This document shows, piece by piece, positions 7,366-16,775 of a stretch of DNA of 64,000 bases. The stretch comes from Mycobacterium sp. AT1 (GTDB lineage: Bacteria > Actinomycetota > Actinomycetes > Mycobacteriales > Mycobacteriaceae). Location of the stretch: the NCBI RefSeq assembly GCF_002043095.1, contig NZ_MVOC01000003.1, positions 1 through 64,000 of the forward strand, in the 5' to 3' direction. Position numbers and translations under genes: made by a program. Below the pieces are notes generated by a model. That model searched no databases. It was not told where the DNA came from and saw only the letters and a list, made by a program, of their open reading frames with translations. Each line of letters opens with the position of its first letter. Position 1 is the first letter of the stretch.

Positions 7366-8982
7366 TCAGCCCAGGACCGGCAGGTGCGGCTGGGTGGGCA
7401 CCACCAAGACGGTGGGTCCGTCGGCCGCAAGGGCGGCCTTGAACTCTTGGGTGAGCTCTTCGGTGCTCCCCACCGTGGCCGTTCGACAGCCGAATCCCGT
7501 TGCAAGTGATCCGATGTCGAGCCCGGGTAGGTCAAGGCCGGGAACGTTGGGTGTCTCCTCGAGAAGCGCAAAGGACTTCAGAACGCAGTATTCGCCGTTG
7601 CGCTGGACCACGAACACGATCGGGAGTTGGTGCTGCGCGGCGGTCCAGATGGCCTGAATCGAGTATTGGAAGGAGCCGTCGCCGATCGAGGCGACGACGG
7701 TCCGCTTCACACCGCGGGCCCGGTCTCCGAGCGCGATGCCCACCGCAGCGGGTACACCCCAGCCGATGCCGCCGCTGCCGGTCGCGAAGAAACTGCCGGT
7801 GCGCCGGGTTGGCCACCACCTGAGCAGGTCCGCCAGCGTGGAGGTCGACTCCATGACGACCGCCGCGTCCTCGGGTTTGACCGCACTCAGCACCGCGTAG
7901 ACGGCGTCGGGCATCAGCGGCGCGGACCCGACGGGGAGGTCGCCGCTGAAGTCTCTGGTCAGTCCCCGCGGAGCCTGCCGGTCGACCGGTACCTCCACCA
8001 ACTCCAGGAGCTCTTCCAGGGCGGTGTTCATGTCGCCGACCAGGCTGTCGCCCACCGGCGCGACCGCGGCGAGGTGAGGATCGCCGGTGATCTGGAGCAG
8101 TTCGGTTCCTTCTGGCAGATACTCGCCGGCAACGTAGGGGTAGTAGCTGAACACCTGTGCCCCGATTACGACGACCAGGTCGAAGCCCGTCACGGCCTCG
8201 TTGACACCGGCGATGGTCAACGGAAGCGGGCCCGCGTACAGCGGATGGTCCTCGGGGAACGAGCACCTTGGCGACAGCGGACCGCCGCGGACCGGCGCGC
8301 GTAGCTTCTCCGCGAAGGCGACACCGGCATCCCAGGCGCCGGCGCGGTCGACCTCTGGGCCGAGGACCAACAGCGGTCGCTTGGCCTGACTGATCCGCGT
8401 GGCGAACTCTCGCAGGCGCGATCTGTCGGGTTGGACGCGTTGGCTGACCGTCCTGACCACCGCAGGCCCCAATGCCGGCTTGTTCCAGTCGTCGAGGGGG
8501 ATCGACAGGAACACCGGACCCGCGGGTGGCTGAGTGGCCACCGCATACGCCCGCATGAACGCCGCGGGCACGTCCTCGGCGCGCGCCGGTTCGAAGGCCC
8601 ACTTCACCCACGGTTGGGGCAGCATCGTCGCGTCTGGGCTGTTCAAATACGGGTCGCACAACGACATTTCGCGGGTTTGCTGGCCGGCGGTGACGATCAT
8701 GGGCGTGTTGGCCCGGTAGGCGGCGATGAGACTGCCCATCGCGTTGCCGGTGCCCGCCGCGGTGTGAAGATTGACTACGGCGGGCTTGCCGGTCACCTGG
8801 GCGAAGCCGTCGGCCATCGCGAGGACGGATGCCTCCTGCAGCCCAAGCACGTAGGTGAAGTCGTCTGGGAAGTTCTGCAGGAACGTCTGCTCCGTGGAGC
8901 CTGGATTGCCGAATATCGTTGTCAACCCCAGGTTTCGGAGCAGGTCGTAGGTGACGTCGTGGACGGTCTTGGTGTCGGCCAT
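7366..8982 (-). CDS. ThDP-dependent benzoylformate decarboxylase-like enzyme (copy 1)
   Basis: A 538-residue three-domain ThDP enzyme. Ser29 in G-N-P-G-S, Glu50 in L-Q-E-A and His73 in N-L-H-T-A-A-G align with Ser26, Glu47 and His70 of benzoylformate decarboxylase, and G-D-G-S-F-Q-Y-S begins the Mg-ThDP motif. The position of the second catalytic His (281) is a Tyr here (F-S-Y-Y-P-Y). It would decarboxylate, or ligate, a 2-keto acid such as an aryl glyoxylate. First gene of a unit with the tautomerase and FAD oxidase: oxidation of a 2-hydroxy acid to a 2-keto acid followed by decarboxylation would fit, by inference. A paralogue of equal length is at 14989-16605. Confidence 0.88.
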   Translation of the reverse strand: MADTKTVHDVTYDLLRNLGLTTIFGNPGSTEQTFLQNFPDDFTYVLGLQEASVLAMADGFAQVTGKPAVVNLHTAAGTGNAMGSLIAAYRANTPMIVTAGQQTREMSLCDPYLNSPDATMLPQPWVKWAFEPARAEDVPAAFMRAYAVATQPPAGPVFLSIPLDDWNKPALGPAVVRTVSQRVQPDRSRLREFATRISQAKRPLLVLGPEVDRAGAWDAGVAFAEKLRAPVRGGPLSPRCSFPEDHPLYAGPLPLTIAGVNEAVTGFDLVVVIGAQVFSYYPYVAGEYLPEGTELLQITGDPHLAAVAPVGDSLVGDMNTALEELLELVEVPVDRQAPRGLTRDFSGDLPVGSAPLMPDAVYAVLSAVKPEDAAVVMESTSTLADLLRWWPTRRTGSFFATGSGGIGWGVPAAVGIALGDRARGVKRTVVASIGDGSFQYSIQAIWTAAQHQLPIVFVVQRNGEYCVLKSFALLEETPNVPGLDLPGLDIGSLATGFGCRTATVGSTEELTQEFKAALAADGPTVLVVPTQPHLPVLG

Positions 8983-9162
8983 CGTGAAAAGCCCTTTCTA
9001 GCCAGGGTGACGAAACTCAACTGCTGAAATCACACACCCGACGATGCTTGGCCCACCCCGTGGAAACCACGGGTCGACGGAGTGCCCGGGGGCAGGTGAA
9101 GTCCGTTGAGCCGCCGCCGTTGTGCCCACTTCGAGGTACCGCTACCCCTCTGAGGTGGGAAG

Positions 9163-11922
9163 ATGGCGAGCATGGGCCGGGAGACTCCGCGCGTGGCGCT
9201 CTTGGGGCGCCGACGCGAGCGAGACGTTCTGGCCGGAGTGCTCGCGCGGGCCAGGAAGGGACGCAGCGGCGTTCTGGTTCTGCGGGGCGACGCAGGCATC
9301 GGAAAGACGGCTCTGCTTGCCGACGCCACCGCAGCCGCCGCCGACCTTCACACCATCGCCATCAGCGGTGCTGAATCGGAGATGGAGCTTTCCTACGCTG
9401 GCGTGCAACAGTTGTGCGCCCCTCTGGTTGACCGAGTCGACCGGCTACCCACGCCCCAAGGGAAGGCGTTGCGGATCGCTCTAGGCTTGTGTGAAGGCGC
9501 CGTGCCCGACCGCCTTCTGGTGGGCCTTGCCGTGTTGACTCTGCTCGGAGACGCCGCTGGCGAATGCCCCGTCGTATGCGTCGTCGACGATGCCCAGTGG
9601 GTGGACCGAGCGTCCCTGCAAGCGTTGACGTTTGCTGCCCGACGGTTGGTCGCCGACCCGGTCGTGATGATCTTCGCCGCGCGCACACCGGTCGTCGATC
9701 CGGAGCTGGCCGGGCTCCCCGAGCTGAACGTGACAGGTCTCGCTCACGCGGATGCCAGCGAACTGCTCGCCGCGGTGTTGCCCGGTCCGATGGACGAGAA
9801 CGTCAGGGAGAACATCCTGGCCGAGGCAAACGGTAATCCATTGGCGTTGCTCGAGCTCCGAACTGCGCTCGCCCCGGCGCAATTGGCGGGCGGATATGGT
9901 CTGGCCTCGGCAAAGCCGCTGGCGACACGGATCGAGCAGTCGTTCAGCAGCCGGTTGCGCGAACTACCGCCGCACACGCGCATGCTCCTCCTGCTCGCGG
10001 CCGCCGAGCCGACCGGTGAGCCGGCGTGGTTGTGGTCGGCCGCAGCGAAGTTGGGACTCGGGGTGGATGCCAGTGTCCCCGCCGAACGGAGCGGGTTGGT
10101 CAGCGTCGACACCACCGTCCACTTCCGGCACCCACTGGTGCGATCGGCCGTCTACCGCGACGCCGTTCCGTCCGAGCGACGCCAGGCTCATGCCGCGCTG
10201 GCCGACGTCGTCTCGGGGAGTGGCTCAGACGAGCACGCCGCGTGGCACCGTGCGCACGCGGCAAGCGGGCCCGACGAGGCGGTCGCCGCCGACCTGGTGC
10301 GGTCAGCCGCGCGGGCTCGCTCCCGTGGCGGTGCCACCGCGTCGGCCGCGTTTCTTGCCTACGCGGTAGACCTGACCCCCGACCCGGTACGGCGGTCCGA
10401 GCGCGCACTTCACGCGGCCGAGGCCAAGCTGGACGCGGCCGACCCGGACGCCGCCGCCGGGCTGTTGGCGTCCGTTGTGCGCGTGCGCAGCGACCTGCTG
10501 GATGCGCGCGCCGATCTGCTGCGGGCGAAGATCGCCTTCGCCGCGCGGCGCGGTCGCGACGCCCCGCCCCTGCTGCTCGCGGCAGCCGAGCGACTCCGGA
10601 CGTCCAATCCGGCGCTCTCGCGCGAGACCTACCTCGAGGCGCTGATGGCGGCGATGATCGTCGGTCGGCTATCCGTCGGTGCGCACGCGTCGGCGGCCGC
10701 GATCGCCACGGCGGCGCAGCACGCGCCGCCACCATCGGATCCTCCGTCGGCGGTCGACCTCTTTCTGGAGGGGCTGATCGTGCGGCTCACTCGCGGGCAC
10801 ACCTCGGCGGTCCCGCTGCTGCAACGAGCCGTCCGTCAGTACTTGGCGGACACCGATGCCGGCGTGGCTGACCCGCGGTGGCACGACATCACCAACCGGG
10901 TCCTCCTCGACCTCTTCGACCAAGACACCTACGACGCCCTCAACGCCCGCCAAGCGGACATGCTGCTGTCGGCGGGGGAATTGACGGTTCTCCCCTCAGC
11001 GCTCACGACGTACGCGGGTGCCTGCGTCACCTCAGGCGACTTCACCAAGGCGGCCCAACTGCTCGACCAATCCGACGCGATCTCGTCGGCAACCGGGGCG
11101 CCGCCACACCGCTCGATCCGGACCTACCTCGCCGCTTGCCGAGGGCAGGACGAGGTTGGAAACGAATTGGCGCGGAGCACGATTCGAGAGTCCACCTCGC
11201 GTGGGGAGGGCAGCGAGGTCACCGTCGTACTCTTCTCGTTGGCCGTTCTGCACAACGGGCTCGCTCAGTACGACCAAGCGCTGGCGGCGTGCACGTCTGC
11301 GCTGGAGTACGACGACGTCGGCATGCACGGCCATCTGCTGAACGAGATGGTGGAGGCTGCCGCCCGGTCCCGCAACATGACACTCGCCGAAACCGCTGCT
11401 GCACAGTTGATCGAGATCACCGAGGCGTCCGGAACCCCGACCGCACTCGGCTATTCGGCGCGTGCCAGAGCGCTGCTGAACACCGGCGCCGAAGCCGACG
11501 GTGAATACCAGACCGCGATAACGGAATTGGAACGTTCACCGCTCAGAGTCCTGACTGTGCGCACACGCCTCCTCTATGGTGAATGGCTGCGCCGCGCGAA
11601 CCGACGAGCCGACGCGTGCAGTCAACTGCGGATTGCCCACGAGGCGTTCCTGAACATGGGGGCCGACGGCTTCGCCGAGCGGGCGCGCCGCGAGCTCCAC
11701 GCAGCTGGCGAGCCCCACCGACGGGACAGGGGTGGCACGTCGGCGGCCGGCCTGACCAGCCAAGAACGCTACATCGCCCGGCTCGCCGGCGACGGCTACA
11801 CCAACTCCGAGATCGCCAGTCACCTGTTCATCAGTCCGCGCACGGTGGAGTGGCACCTGAGCAAGATCTACCCGAAGCTTGGGGTGACGTCACGACGCGA
11901 GTTGAGGCGCCTGCGCTTCTAA
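9163..11922 (+). CDS. LuxR-family large ATP-binding (LAL) transcriptional regulator
   Basis: A 919-residue regulator. An N-terminal AAA/NACHT-like ATPase has Walker A G-D-A-G-I-G-K-T near residue 42 and Walker B V-C-V-V-D-D-A-Q near 140. A long helical, TPR-like middle follows, and the last 60 residues are a LuxR HTH (T-S-Q-E-R-Y-I-A-R-L-A ... T-N-S-E-I-A-S-H-L ... S-P-R-T-V-E-W-H-L). A purine-rich GAGGTGGGA sits only two bases before the ATG at 9163, so the ATG at 9172 could be the true start. It is divergent from the benzoylformate decarboxylase-like operon, with 180 bp between them, making that operon its most likely target. Confidence 0.9.
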   Translation: MASMGRETPRVALLGRRRERDVLAGVLARARKGRSGVLVLRGDAGIGKTALLADATAAAADLHTIAISGAESEMELSYAGVQQLCAPLVDRVDRLPTPQGKALRIALGLCEGAVPDRLLVGLAVLTLLGDAAGECPVVCVVDDAQWVDRASLQALTFAARRLVADPVVMIFAARTPVVDPELAGLPELNVTGLAHADASELLAAVLPGPMDENVRENILAEANGNPLALLELRTALAPAQLAGGYGLASAKPLATRIEQSFSSRLRELPPHTRMLLLLAAAEPTGEPAWLWSAAAKLGLGVDASVPAERSGLVSVDTTVHFRHPLVRSAVYRDAVPSERRQAHAALADVVSGSGSDEHAAWHRAHAASGPDEAVAADLVRSAARARSRGGATASAAFLAYAVDLTPDPVRRSERALHAAEAKLDAADPDAAAGLLASVVRVRSDLLDARADLLRAKIAFAARRGRDAPPLLLAAAERLRTSNPALSRETYLEALMAAMIVGRLSVGAHASAAAIATAAQHAPPPSDPPSAVDLFLEGLIVRLTRGHTSAVPLLQRAVRQYLADTDAGVADPRWHDITNRVLLDLFDQDTYDALNARQADMLLSAGELTVLPSALTTYAGACVTSGDFTKAAQLLDQSDAISSATGAPPHRSIRTYLAACRGQDEVGNELARSTIRESTSRGEGSEVTVVLFSLAVLHNGLAQYDQALAACTSALEYDDVGMHGHLLNEMVEAAARSRNMTLAETAAAQLIEITEASGTPTALGYSARARALLNTGAEADGEYQTAITELERSPLRVLTVRTRLLYGEWLRRANRRADACSQLRIAHEAFLNMGADGFAERARRELHAAGEPHRRDRGGTSAAGLTSQERYIARLAGDGYTNSEIASHLFISPRTVEWHLSKIYPKLGVTSRRELRRLRF

Positions 11923-12081
11923 TCGAGATGACGTTGATTGGGGCCCCGATCTCGACGCATACGGAACGAGCCTGCGCGAGTCAGGTCTGTTCGGGTGAGT
12001 TGAGCGGCGCGGTTTCGCGACGCTGTCGCCCTGGGTTCCGCGCTCATGGCAGACCCGATCGGCTTCGCCTAACCTGTTGGA

Positions 12082-12873
12082 ATGAGCGAAGGTTCGTCAA
12101 GTCGGGACGAGCGGGCGGTGATTGCCAAGGCTGTTGACTTGCTTGAATCCCTAGCTGGGCAGCGGGCCGGCCTTGGGGTCAGCGAACTCGCCCGCCGAGC
12201 GGGGATCAGCAAGTCCACGGCCTTCCGTGTTCTGGGTTCCTTGGAGCGGGACGGGTTGGTCGATCGCGTCGGCACCGGCTATCAGATCGGCGGCGTGGTG
12301 CGTCGGCTGGCGCGCAACGCGGTGTTGCCGAATCCGGAGATCGTGAGGGATGCGCTGGTGCCGTTCGTTGCGGACCTCTTCGTTCTCACGGGGCAGACTG
12401 TGCACGTCGCCGTTTTGGACGGTGCCGAGGTGGTCTATCTGACGAAGCTGTTCGGCCACCGGCAAGCCCCGACCCGTCCGTGCCCCGACGACAGATTTCC
12501 CGCCCACGGGGTGGCGATCGGCAAGGCGCTGTTGGCATACGACCACGCTTCCTCGAATGACCTAGAAGCGGTTCCGCTCAAGGCATTCACCAACTGCACC
12601 ACGACGGACCCTGCTGCGTTGCGCGCGCAGTACATGGAAATCCGTTCTGCCGGAATCGCATTCGACGCCGACGAGGCCCGCGTCGGGGTGAGTGCCGTCG
12701 CCGTACCTCTTCGCGGCCCCGACGGCGCCGTGGTGGCTGCCCTGTCGATCACGCACGCGAGCACCGACCCGGCCGCATCCCGGTACGCCGAGCACGTCCG
12801 CAATGCCGGGGCTGCTGCCGCCCCGGCATTGCGGCGGGCGCTGACTCAGCTGTCGGCCGGAGAATCGGGGTAA
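12082..12873 (+). CDS. IclR-family transcriptional regulator
   Basis: A 263-residue regulator. Residues 10-70 form the winged helix-turn-helix (V-S-E-L-A-R-R-A-G-I-S-K-S-T-A-F-R-V-L) and the rest is an IclR ligand-binding domain with the usual G-V-A-I-G-K-A-L-L-A segment and the late G-V-S-A-V-A-V-P-L strand. IclR proteins commonly sense aromatic or small organic acids. Its 3' end overlaps the convergent aldo/keto reductase gene by 28 bases. Being between two decarboxylase clusters, it plausibly controls one of them; the target is not established. Confidence 0.9.
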   Translation: MSEGSSSRDERAVIAKAVDLLESLAGQRAGLGVSELARRAGISKSTAFRVLGSLERDGLVDRVGTGYQIGGVVRRLARNAVLPNPEIVRDALVPFVADLFVLTGQTVHVAVLDGAEVVYLTKLFGHRQAPTRPCPDDRFPAHGVAIGKALLAYDHASSNDLEAVPLKAFTNCTTTDPAALRAQYMEIRSAGIAFDADEARVGVSAVAVPLRGPDGAVVAALSITHASTDPAASRYAEHVRNAGAAAAPALRRALTQLSAGESG

Positions 12874-13901
12874 CGGCCGCCCCGCACCTCCTCGGGATCG
12901 AAGAGCGCGCTCAGCTGGGCGACCTCGTCCGCGCTCAACGCCACCTCTGTCGCTGCGGTGTTCTCCCGCAGGTATGACACCCGCTTGGTACCTGGGATGG
13001 GCACCACGTCGAGCGGCTGTGCCAGCAGCCATGCCAGTGCGACCTGCCCAGGGCTTGCCCCCTTACGCGAGCTGAACAACTGTAGGCCGTCGACGAGCTT
13101 GGCGTTTCGGTCGAGGTTCTCGCCGGTGAAGCGGGGTAACACCGACCGGTAATCGGTGGAGTCGAAGACTTGGCCGCGCCGCACCTGGCCGGTGAGCATC
13201 GCACGGCCAAGCGGGCTGTAGGGCACCAGCGTGATGCCGGCGGCGCGGCAGGCGTCGACGACGCCATCCGCCTCAATTGACCGCTCCCACAGGGAGTATT
13301 CGCTTTGAAGCGCGGACAACGGAAAAGTCGAGTGGGCGCGGGCCAGCTCGTCGACCGGGAGCTCGCAGTGGCCGATTGCCCGCACCTTGCCCTGACGTAC
13401 CAGTTCCCCCATCGCGCCGACGGTCTCCTCAATCGGAACGGTGGGGTCTTGCCGGTGGCAGTAGTAGAGGTCGATGTGATCGCTACGCAGCCTTCGCAGG
13501 CTCGCGTCGCAGGCCTGCACGACGTATGCGGGATCACCCGCGAGCCCGATGGCACCGTCGGCGCCCATCTGGACGGCGAACTTGGTCGCTATCACCACCT
13601 CGCTACGACGACCGACGATGGCTTCGCCGATTAGCTCCTCGTTGTGCCCAAAGCCCTTGATGGGGGCGCCAAACGCGGCGTCGGCGGCGCCGTAGACGTC
13701 CGCGGTGTCGAGCATGCCGACCCCGAGATCGATCGCCTCGCGGATGGTGGCGATGCTGGTCTCACGGTCGGCGTCACCGTAGGACTGCGACATCGTCATG
13801 CAGCCGAGTCCGATGGGCCGCATGACGATGTCCGAGTGTCCCAACGTCACCCGTGCCCGTACCAAATCCTCACCTGCAGTGACTAATTCATCCTGAGTCA
13901 T
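12846..13901 (-). CDS. Aldo/keto reductase
   Basis: A 351-residue NADPH-dependent reductase with the family's catalytic tetrad in order: Asp in M-L-D-T-A-D-V-Y-G, Tyr four residues later, Lys in I-A-T-K-F and His in Y-Y-C-H-R-Q-D. The C-terminal I-P-G-T-K-R segment is the NADP phosphate-binding loop. It would reduce an aldehyde or ketone (or oxidise the alcohol), which fits an aldehyde-producing decarboxylase nearby. Convergent overlap with the IclR gene; the Qor and second decarboxylase genes lie upstream on the same strand with a gap of about 100 bp. Confidence 0.9.
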   Translation of the reverse strand: MTQDELVTAGEDLVRARVTLGHSDIVMRPIGLGCMTMSQSYGDADRETSIATIREAIDLGVGMLDTADVYGAADAAFGAPIKGFGHNEELIGEAIVGRRSEVVIATKFAVQMGADGAIGLAGDPAYVVQACDASLRRLRSDHIDLYYCHRQDPTVPIEETVGAMGELVRQGKVRAIGHCELPVDELARAHSTFPLSALQSEYSLWERSIEADGVVDACRAAGITLVPYSPLGRAMLTGQVRRGQVFDSTDYRSVLPRFTGENLDRNAKLVDGLQLFSSRKGASPGQVALAWLLAQPLDVVPIPGTKRVSYLRENTAATEVALSADEVAQLSALFDPEEVRGGRYPDSPADS

Positions 13902-13943
13902 GAGCTCAAGCCAAGCACGTCGGTTGCAGGTTGCTCAACGCAT

Positions 13944-13962
13944 CGTGCCGAATGGCGGCACG
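13944..13962 (-). terminator. Possible hairpin after the quinone oxidoreductase gene
   Basis: CGTGCCG (13944-13950) and CGGCACG (13956-13962) can pair as a 7-bp stem with a five-base loop, about 40 bp past the qor stop. No T-run follows, so it may be a weak terminator or chance. Confidence 0.3.
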
Positions 13963-14003
13963 CCCCGGCTGTCGGGTTGCCCAGCACATTCCCGGCCCGT
14001 CGG

Positions 14004-14978
14004 TCAGGGGATCAGCACGGTCGAGCCGTGCGTTCGGCGACCTTCGAGATCGCGGTGGGCCACAGCGGCATCTTCGAGGTGGTAGCGCTCACCGGTGGTC
14101 ACCCTCACGATTCCTGCCGATATCGCATCGAACAGTTCCCCTGCACGCCAGGAGAACTCATCGTAGGAGCGATTGAAGTGGGTCCGCATGGGCCGGGTGA
14201 GGTACACCGAACCGGCAGCGTTCAATCGCTGCGGATCGACGGGCGGCACGGGCCCGCTCGCGGCACCGAAGAGTGCCAGGGTGCCACGAACCGCCAGGCT
14301 GGCCAGGCTCGCGTCGAACGTCGACTTGCCGACACCGTCGAAGACCGCCGCAACCCCGTCACCGCCGGTAAGCGCGCGCACCGCCGCGCCAAACTGCTCC
14401 GGGTCGACGGGGTAGTCCAAGACCTCAGCCGCTCCCGCCGCCCGCGACAGCGCGTTCTTGGCCGGGGTGGACACCGTCGTCAGGACCCGGGCGCCCTGGG
14501 CGGTTGCCCACTGCGTGAGTATCAGTCCGACACCACCGGCGCCGGCGTGCACCAAGATGTCGTCACCGGGTGCCACCGGGTAGACCGACTTGAACAGGAA
14601 GTGCGCGGTTAGGCCCTTCAACAATGCCGATGCCGCTGTCTCCGAGGGGATGGCGTCGGGCACGCGTGCCGTCAGATCGGCAGCGGCGACGCAGTACTCG
14701 GCATACGCCCCCTGCGCATCTGCGCTGGCGACCCGGTCACCCACCCGGACCGAGGTGACGTCCTCACCGAGGGCGGCGACGGTGCCGCACACTTCGCTGC
14801 CGATGATGAACGGCAACTCGCACGGATACAGTCCGGAGCGGAAGTACGTGTCGACGAAGTTGACGCCGATCGCCTCCGCTTTGATGAGGATCTGGCCTAG
14901 GCCGGGCGTTGGGATCGGACGTTCGACGTAGGTCAGGACGTCTGGGCCGCCCGTTTCGGTGATTTCGATGGCGTGCAT
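14004..14978 (-). CDS. Quinone oxidoreductase-like, zinc-independent medium-chain dehydrogenase
   Basis: A 324-residue MDR-family protein: N-terminal GroES-like fold (G-V-N-F-V-D-T-Y-F-R-S-G), then a Rossmann domain with V-H-A-G-A-G-G-V-G for NADPH and N-R-S-Y-D-E-F near the end, as in QOR-type enzymes. It has no structural zinc Cys cluster. It starts 10 bases after the stop of the second benzoylformate decarboxylase-like gene and is almost certainly cotranscribed with it. Likely reduces a quinone or an activated double bond; substrate unknown. Confidence 0.88.
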   Translation of the reverse strand: MHAIEITETGGPDVLTYVERPIPTPGLGQILIKAEAIGVNFVDTYFRSGLYPCELPFIIGSEVCGTVAALGEDVTSVRVGDRVASADAQGAYAEYCVAAADLTARVPDAIPSETAASALLKGLTAHFLFKSVYPVAPGDDILVHAGAGGVGLILTQWATAQGARVLTTVSTPAKNALSRAAGAAEVLDYPVDPEQFGAAVRALTGGDGVAAVFDGVGKSTFDASLASLAVRGTLALFGAASGPVPPVDPQRLNAAGSVYLTRPMRTHFNRSYDEFSWRAGELFDAISAGIVRVTTGERYHLEDAAVAHRDLEGRRTHGSTVLIP

Positions 14979-14988
14979 GGCGGTCTCC

Positions 14989-16605
14989 TCAACCGAGGTG
15001 CGGCAGCTCTGGTTGGGTGGGAACCACGATCACGGTCGGGCCGTCCGCTTGCAGTGCGGCCGTGAACTCTCGCGCCAGCTCTTCGGTGGTGTCGACGTTG
15101 GCCGTACGGCATCCGAATCCCGTTGCCAGTGCCGCGATGTCCAAGCCGGGAAGGTCGAGCGCAGGTACACCCGGTGTGTTCTCCAGCAACGCAAACGATT
15201 TGAGGATGGCATAGGCCCCGTTGCGCAGCACTACGAAGATGATCGGCAACTCGTGCTGAGCGGCCGTCCAGATCGCCTGCACGGAGTACTGAAACGAACC
15301 GTCACCAATGGTGGCGACGATATGGCGCTTGACGCCACGCTCGCGGTCGCCAAGTGCCACGCCAACGGCTCCAGGAACGCCCCAGCCGATACCCCCGCTT
15401 CCGGTGGCGTAGAAGCTGCCGGGCCGCGTGGTGGGTAGCCACTGCAGGAGCTCGGCCATCGTCGACGTCGACTCCATGACCACCGCGGCATCGTGGGGTT
15501 TGACCGTGCTCAGCGTCGCATAGACCTCGTCGGCGGTCAGGGGCTCCGACGGTGCCGAGGACCTTACGGCCCGATCCCTGTTCAAGGGTGGATTCATGGG
15601 TCGGCCAGTTGGTTCGTCGATCAAGTCGACCAGTTGTTCCAGAGCTACCCGAACGTCGCCGAGGAGGCTGTCACCAACGGGGGCTACCGAAGCCAGGTGA
15701 GGATCGGCGGTGAGCTGGATGAGTTCGGACCCCTCTGGCAGGTACTCGCCCGCAACGAAGGGGTAGTAGCGGAACGCCTGCGCACCGATCACGATGACGA
15801 GGTCATGCCCATGGATCACCTGGTTCACCCCGGCGATCGTCATGGGCATCGGGCCTGCGTACAGCCGATGGTCTTCTGGGAACGACACTCGGTCGGTCAA
15901 CGCGCTAGCGCGCACGGGTGCCCCAAGCTTCTCGGCGAAGGCGATGCCGGCGTTCCACCCACCGGCACGGTCCACCTCCGGTCCGAGAACCAGCAGCGGG
16001 TTCTGCGCCCGGTTGATCCGCTCGGCGAACACGTTGAGCCGCAGTGTATCTGGTGAGGTTTGCTGGCTGACCGTTCGCACCGTTGCCGGGCCGAGGGCTG
16101 ACTTCTGCCAGTCGTCCAGCGGAACGGACAGAAACACCGGTCCGGCCGGCGGCTGCAGGGCGACGGCGTAGGCCTGCATGAACGCCGCCGGAACGTCCTC
16201 GGCGCGAACGGGCTCGTACGCCCACTTGACCCACGGTGAAGGCAACACCGTCGCAGCCCTGTTGTTCAGGTAGGGGTCGCCCAGCGACATCTCGCGGGTC
16301 TGCTGCCCAGCCGTGACGATCAGCGGGGTGTTTGCGCGGTAGGCGGCCACCAGGCTCCCCATCGCGTTGCCCACGCCCGCGGCGGTATGCAGGTTGACCA
16401 GAGCCGGCTTGCCGGTGGACTGCGCGAAGCCGTCGGCCATCGCCAGTGCGGACGCCTCCTGCAACGCCAACACGTAGGTGAAGTCGTCCGGAAAGTCCTG
16501 CAAGAACGTCTGCTCGGTCGAACCGGGGTTCCCGAACACCGTCGTCAGACCGAGCGTACGGAGTAGCTCGTAGGTGACGGCGTGCACCGTTTTTTGATCA
16601 GTCAT
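14989..16605 (-). CDS. ThDP-dependent benzoylformate decarboxylase-like enzyme (copy 2)
   Basis: A 538-residue paralogue of the enzyme at 7366-8982, same length and by eye roughly three quarters identical. It keeps Ser29, Glu50, His73 and the G-D-G-S-F-Q-Y-S ThDP motif, and again has Tyr where the family's second catalytic His is expected (F-R-Y-Y-P-F). The start at 16605 aligns exactly with copy 1; an in-frame extension of 49 codons upstream shows no homology. It is followed by a quinone oxidoreductase gene in place of the tautomerase/oxidase pair of copy 1, suggesting that duplicated enzymes were recruited to different pathways. Confidence 0.88.
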   Translation of the reverse strand: MTDQKTVHAVTYELLRTLGLTTVFGNPGSTEQTFLQDFPDDFTYVLALQEASALAMADGFAQSTGKPALVNLHTAAGVGNAMGSLVAAYRANTPLIVTAGQQTREMSLGDPYLNNRAATVLPSPWVKWAYEPVRAEDVPAAFMQAYAVALQPPAGPVFLSVPLDDWQKSALGPATVRTVSQQTSPDTLRLNVFAERINRAQNPLLVLGPEVDRAGGWNAGIAFAEKLGAPVRASALTDRVSFPEDHRLYAGPMPMTIAGVNQVIHGHDLVIVIGAQAFRYYPFVAGEYLPEGSELIQLTADPHLASVAPVGDSLLGDVRVALEQLVDLIDEPTGRPMNPPLNRDRAVRSSAPSEPLTADEVYATLSTVKPHDAAVVMESTSTMAELLQWLPTTRPGSFYATGSGGIGWGVPGAVGVALGDRERGVKRHIVATIGDGSFQYSVQAIWTAAQHELPIIFVVLRNGAYAILKSFALLENTPGVPALDLPGLDIAALATGFGCRTANVDTTEELAREFTAALQADGPTVIVVPTQPELPHLG

Positions 16606-16775
16606 GTAAAACACCAGCTTTCGATGGGCCTGACGATTGCGGAGATGCCGGTACTCCGGCGAGGTGTCGGCGGCGACGAATCGCGTTGAAGCTCCGACTA
16701 TTTGCCGCTGGGAGGTGATGCAAGCAGACGCATCCTCCATTCTCCTGATCAACCTTCAGATGGCCTGTACCAGCA

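Noticed and set aside
9057..9073. CCCGTGG-AAA-CCACGGG inverted repeat between the decarboxylase and LuxR genes
   Set aside because: Only 7-bp arms and a single copy; could be a regulator site but nothing supports it beyond position.
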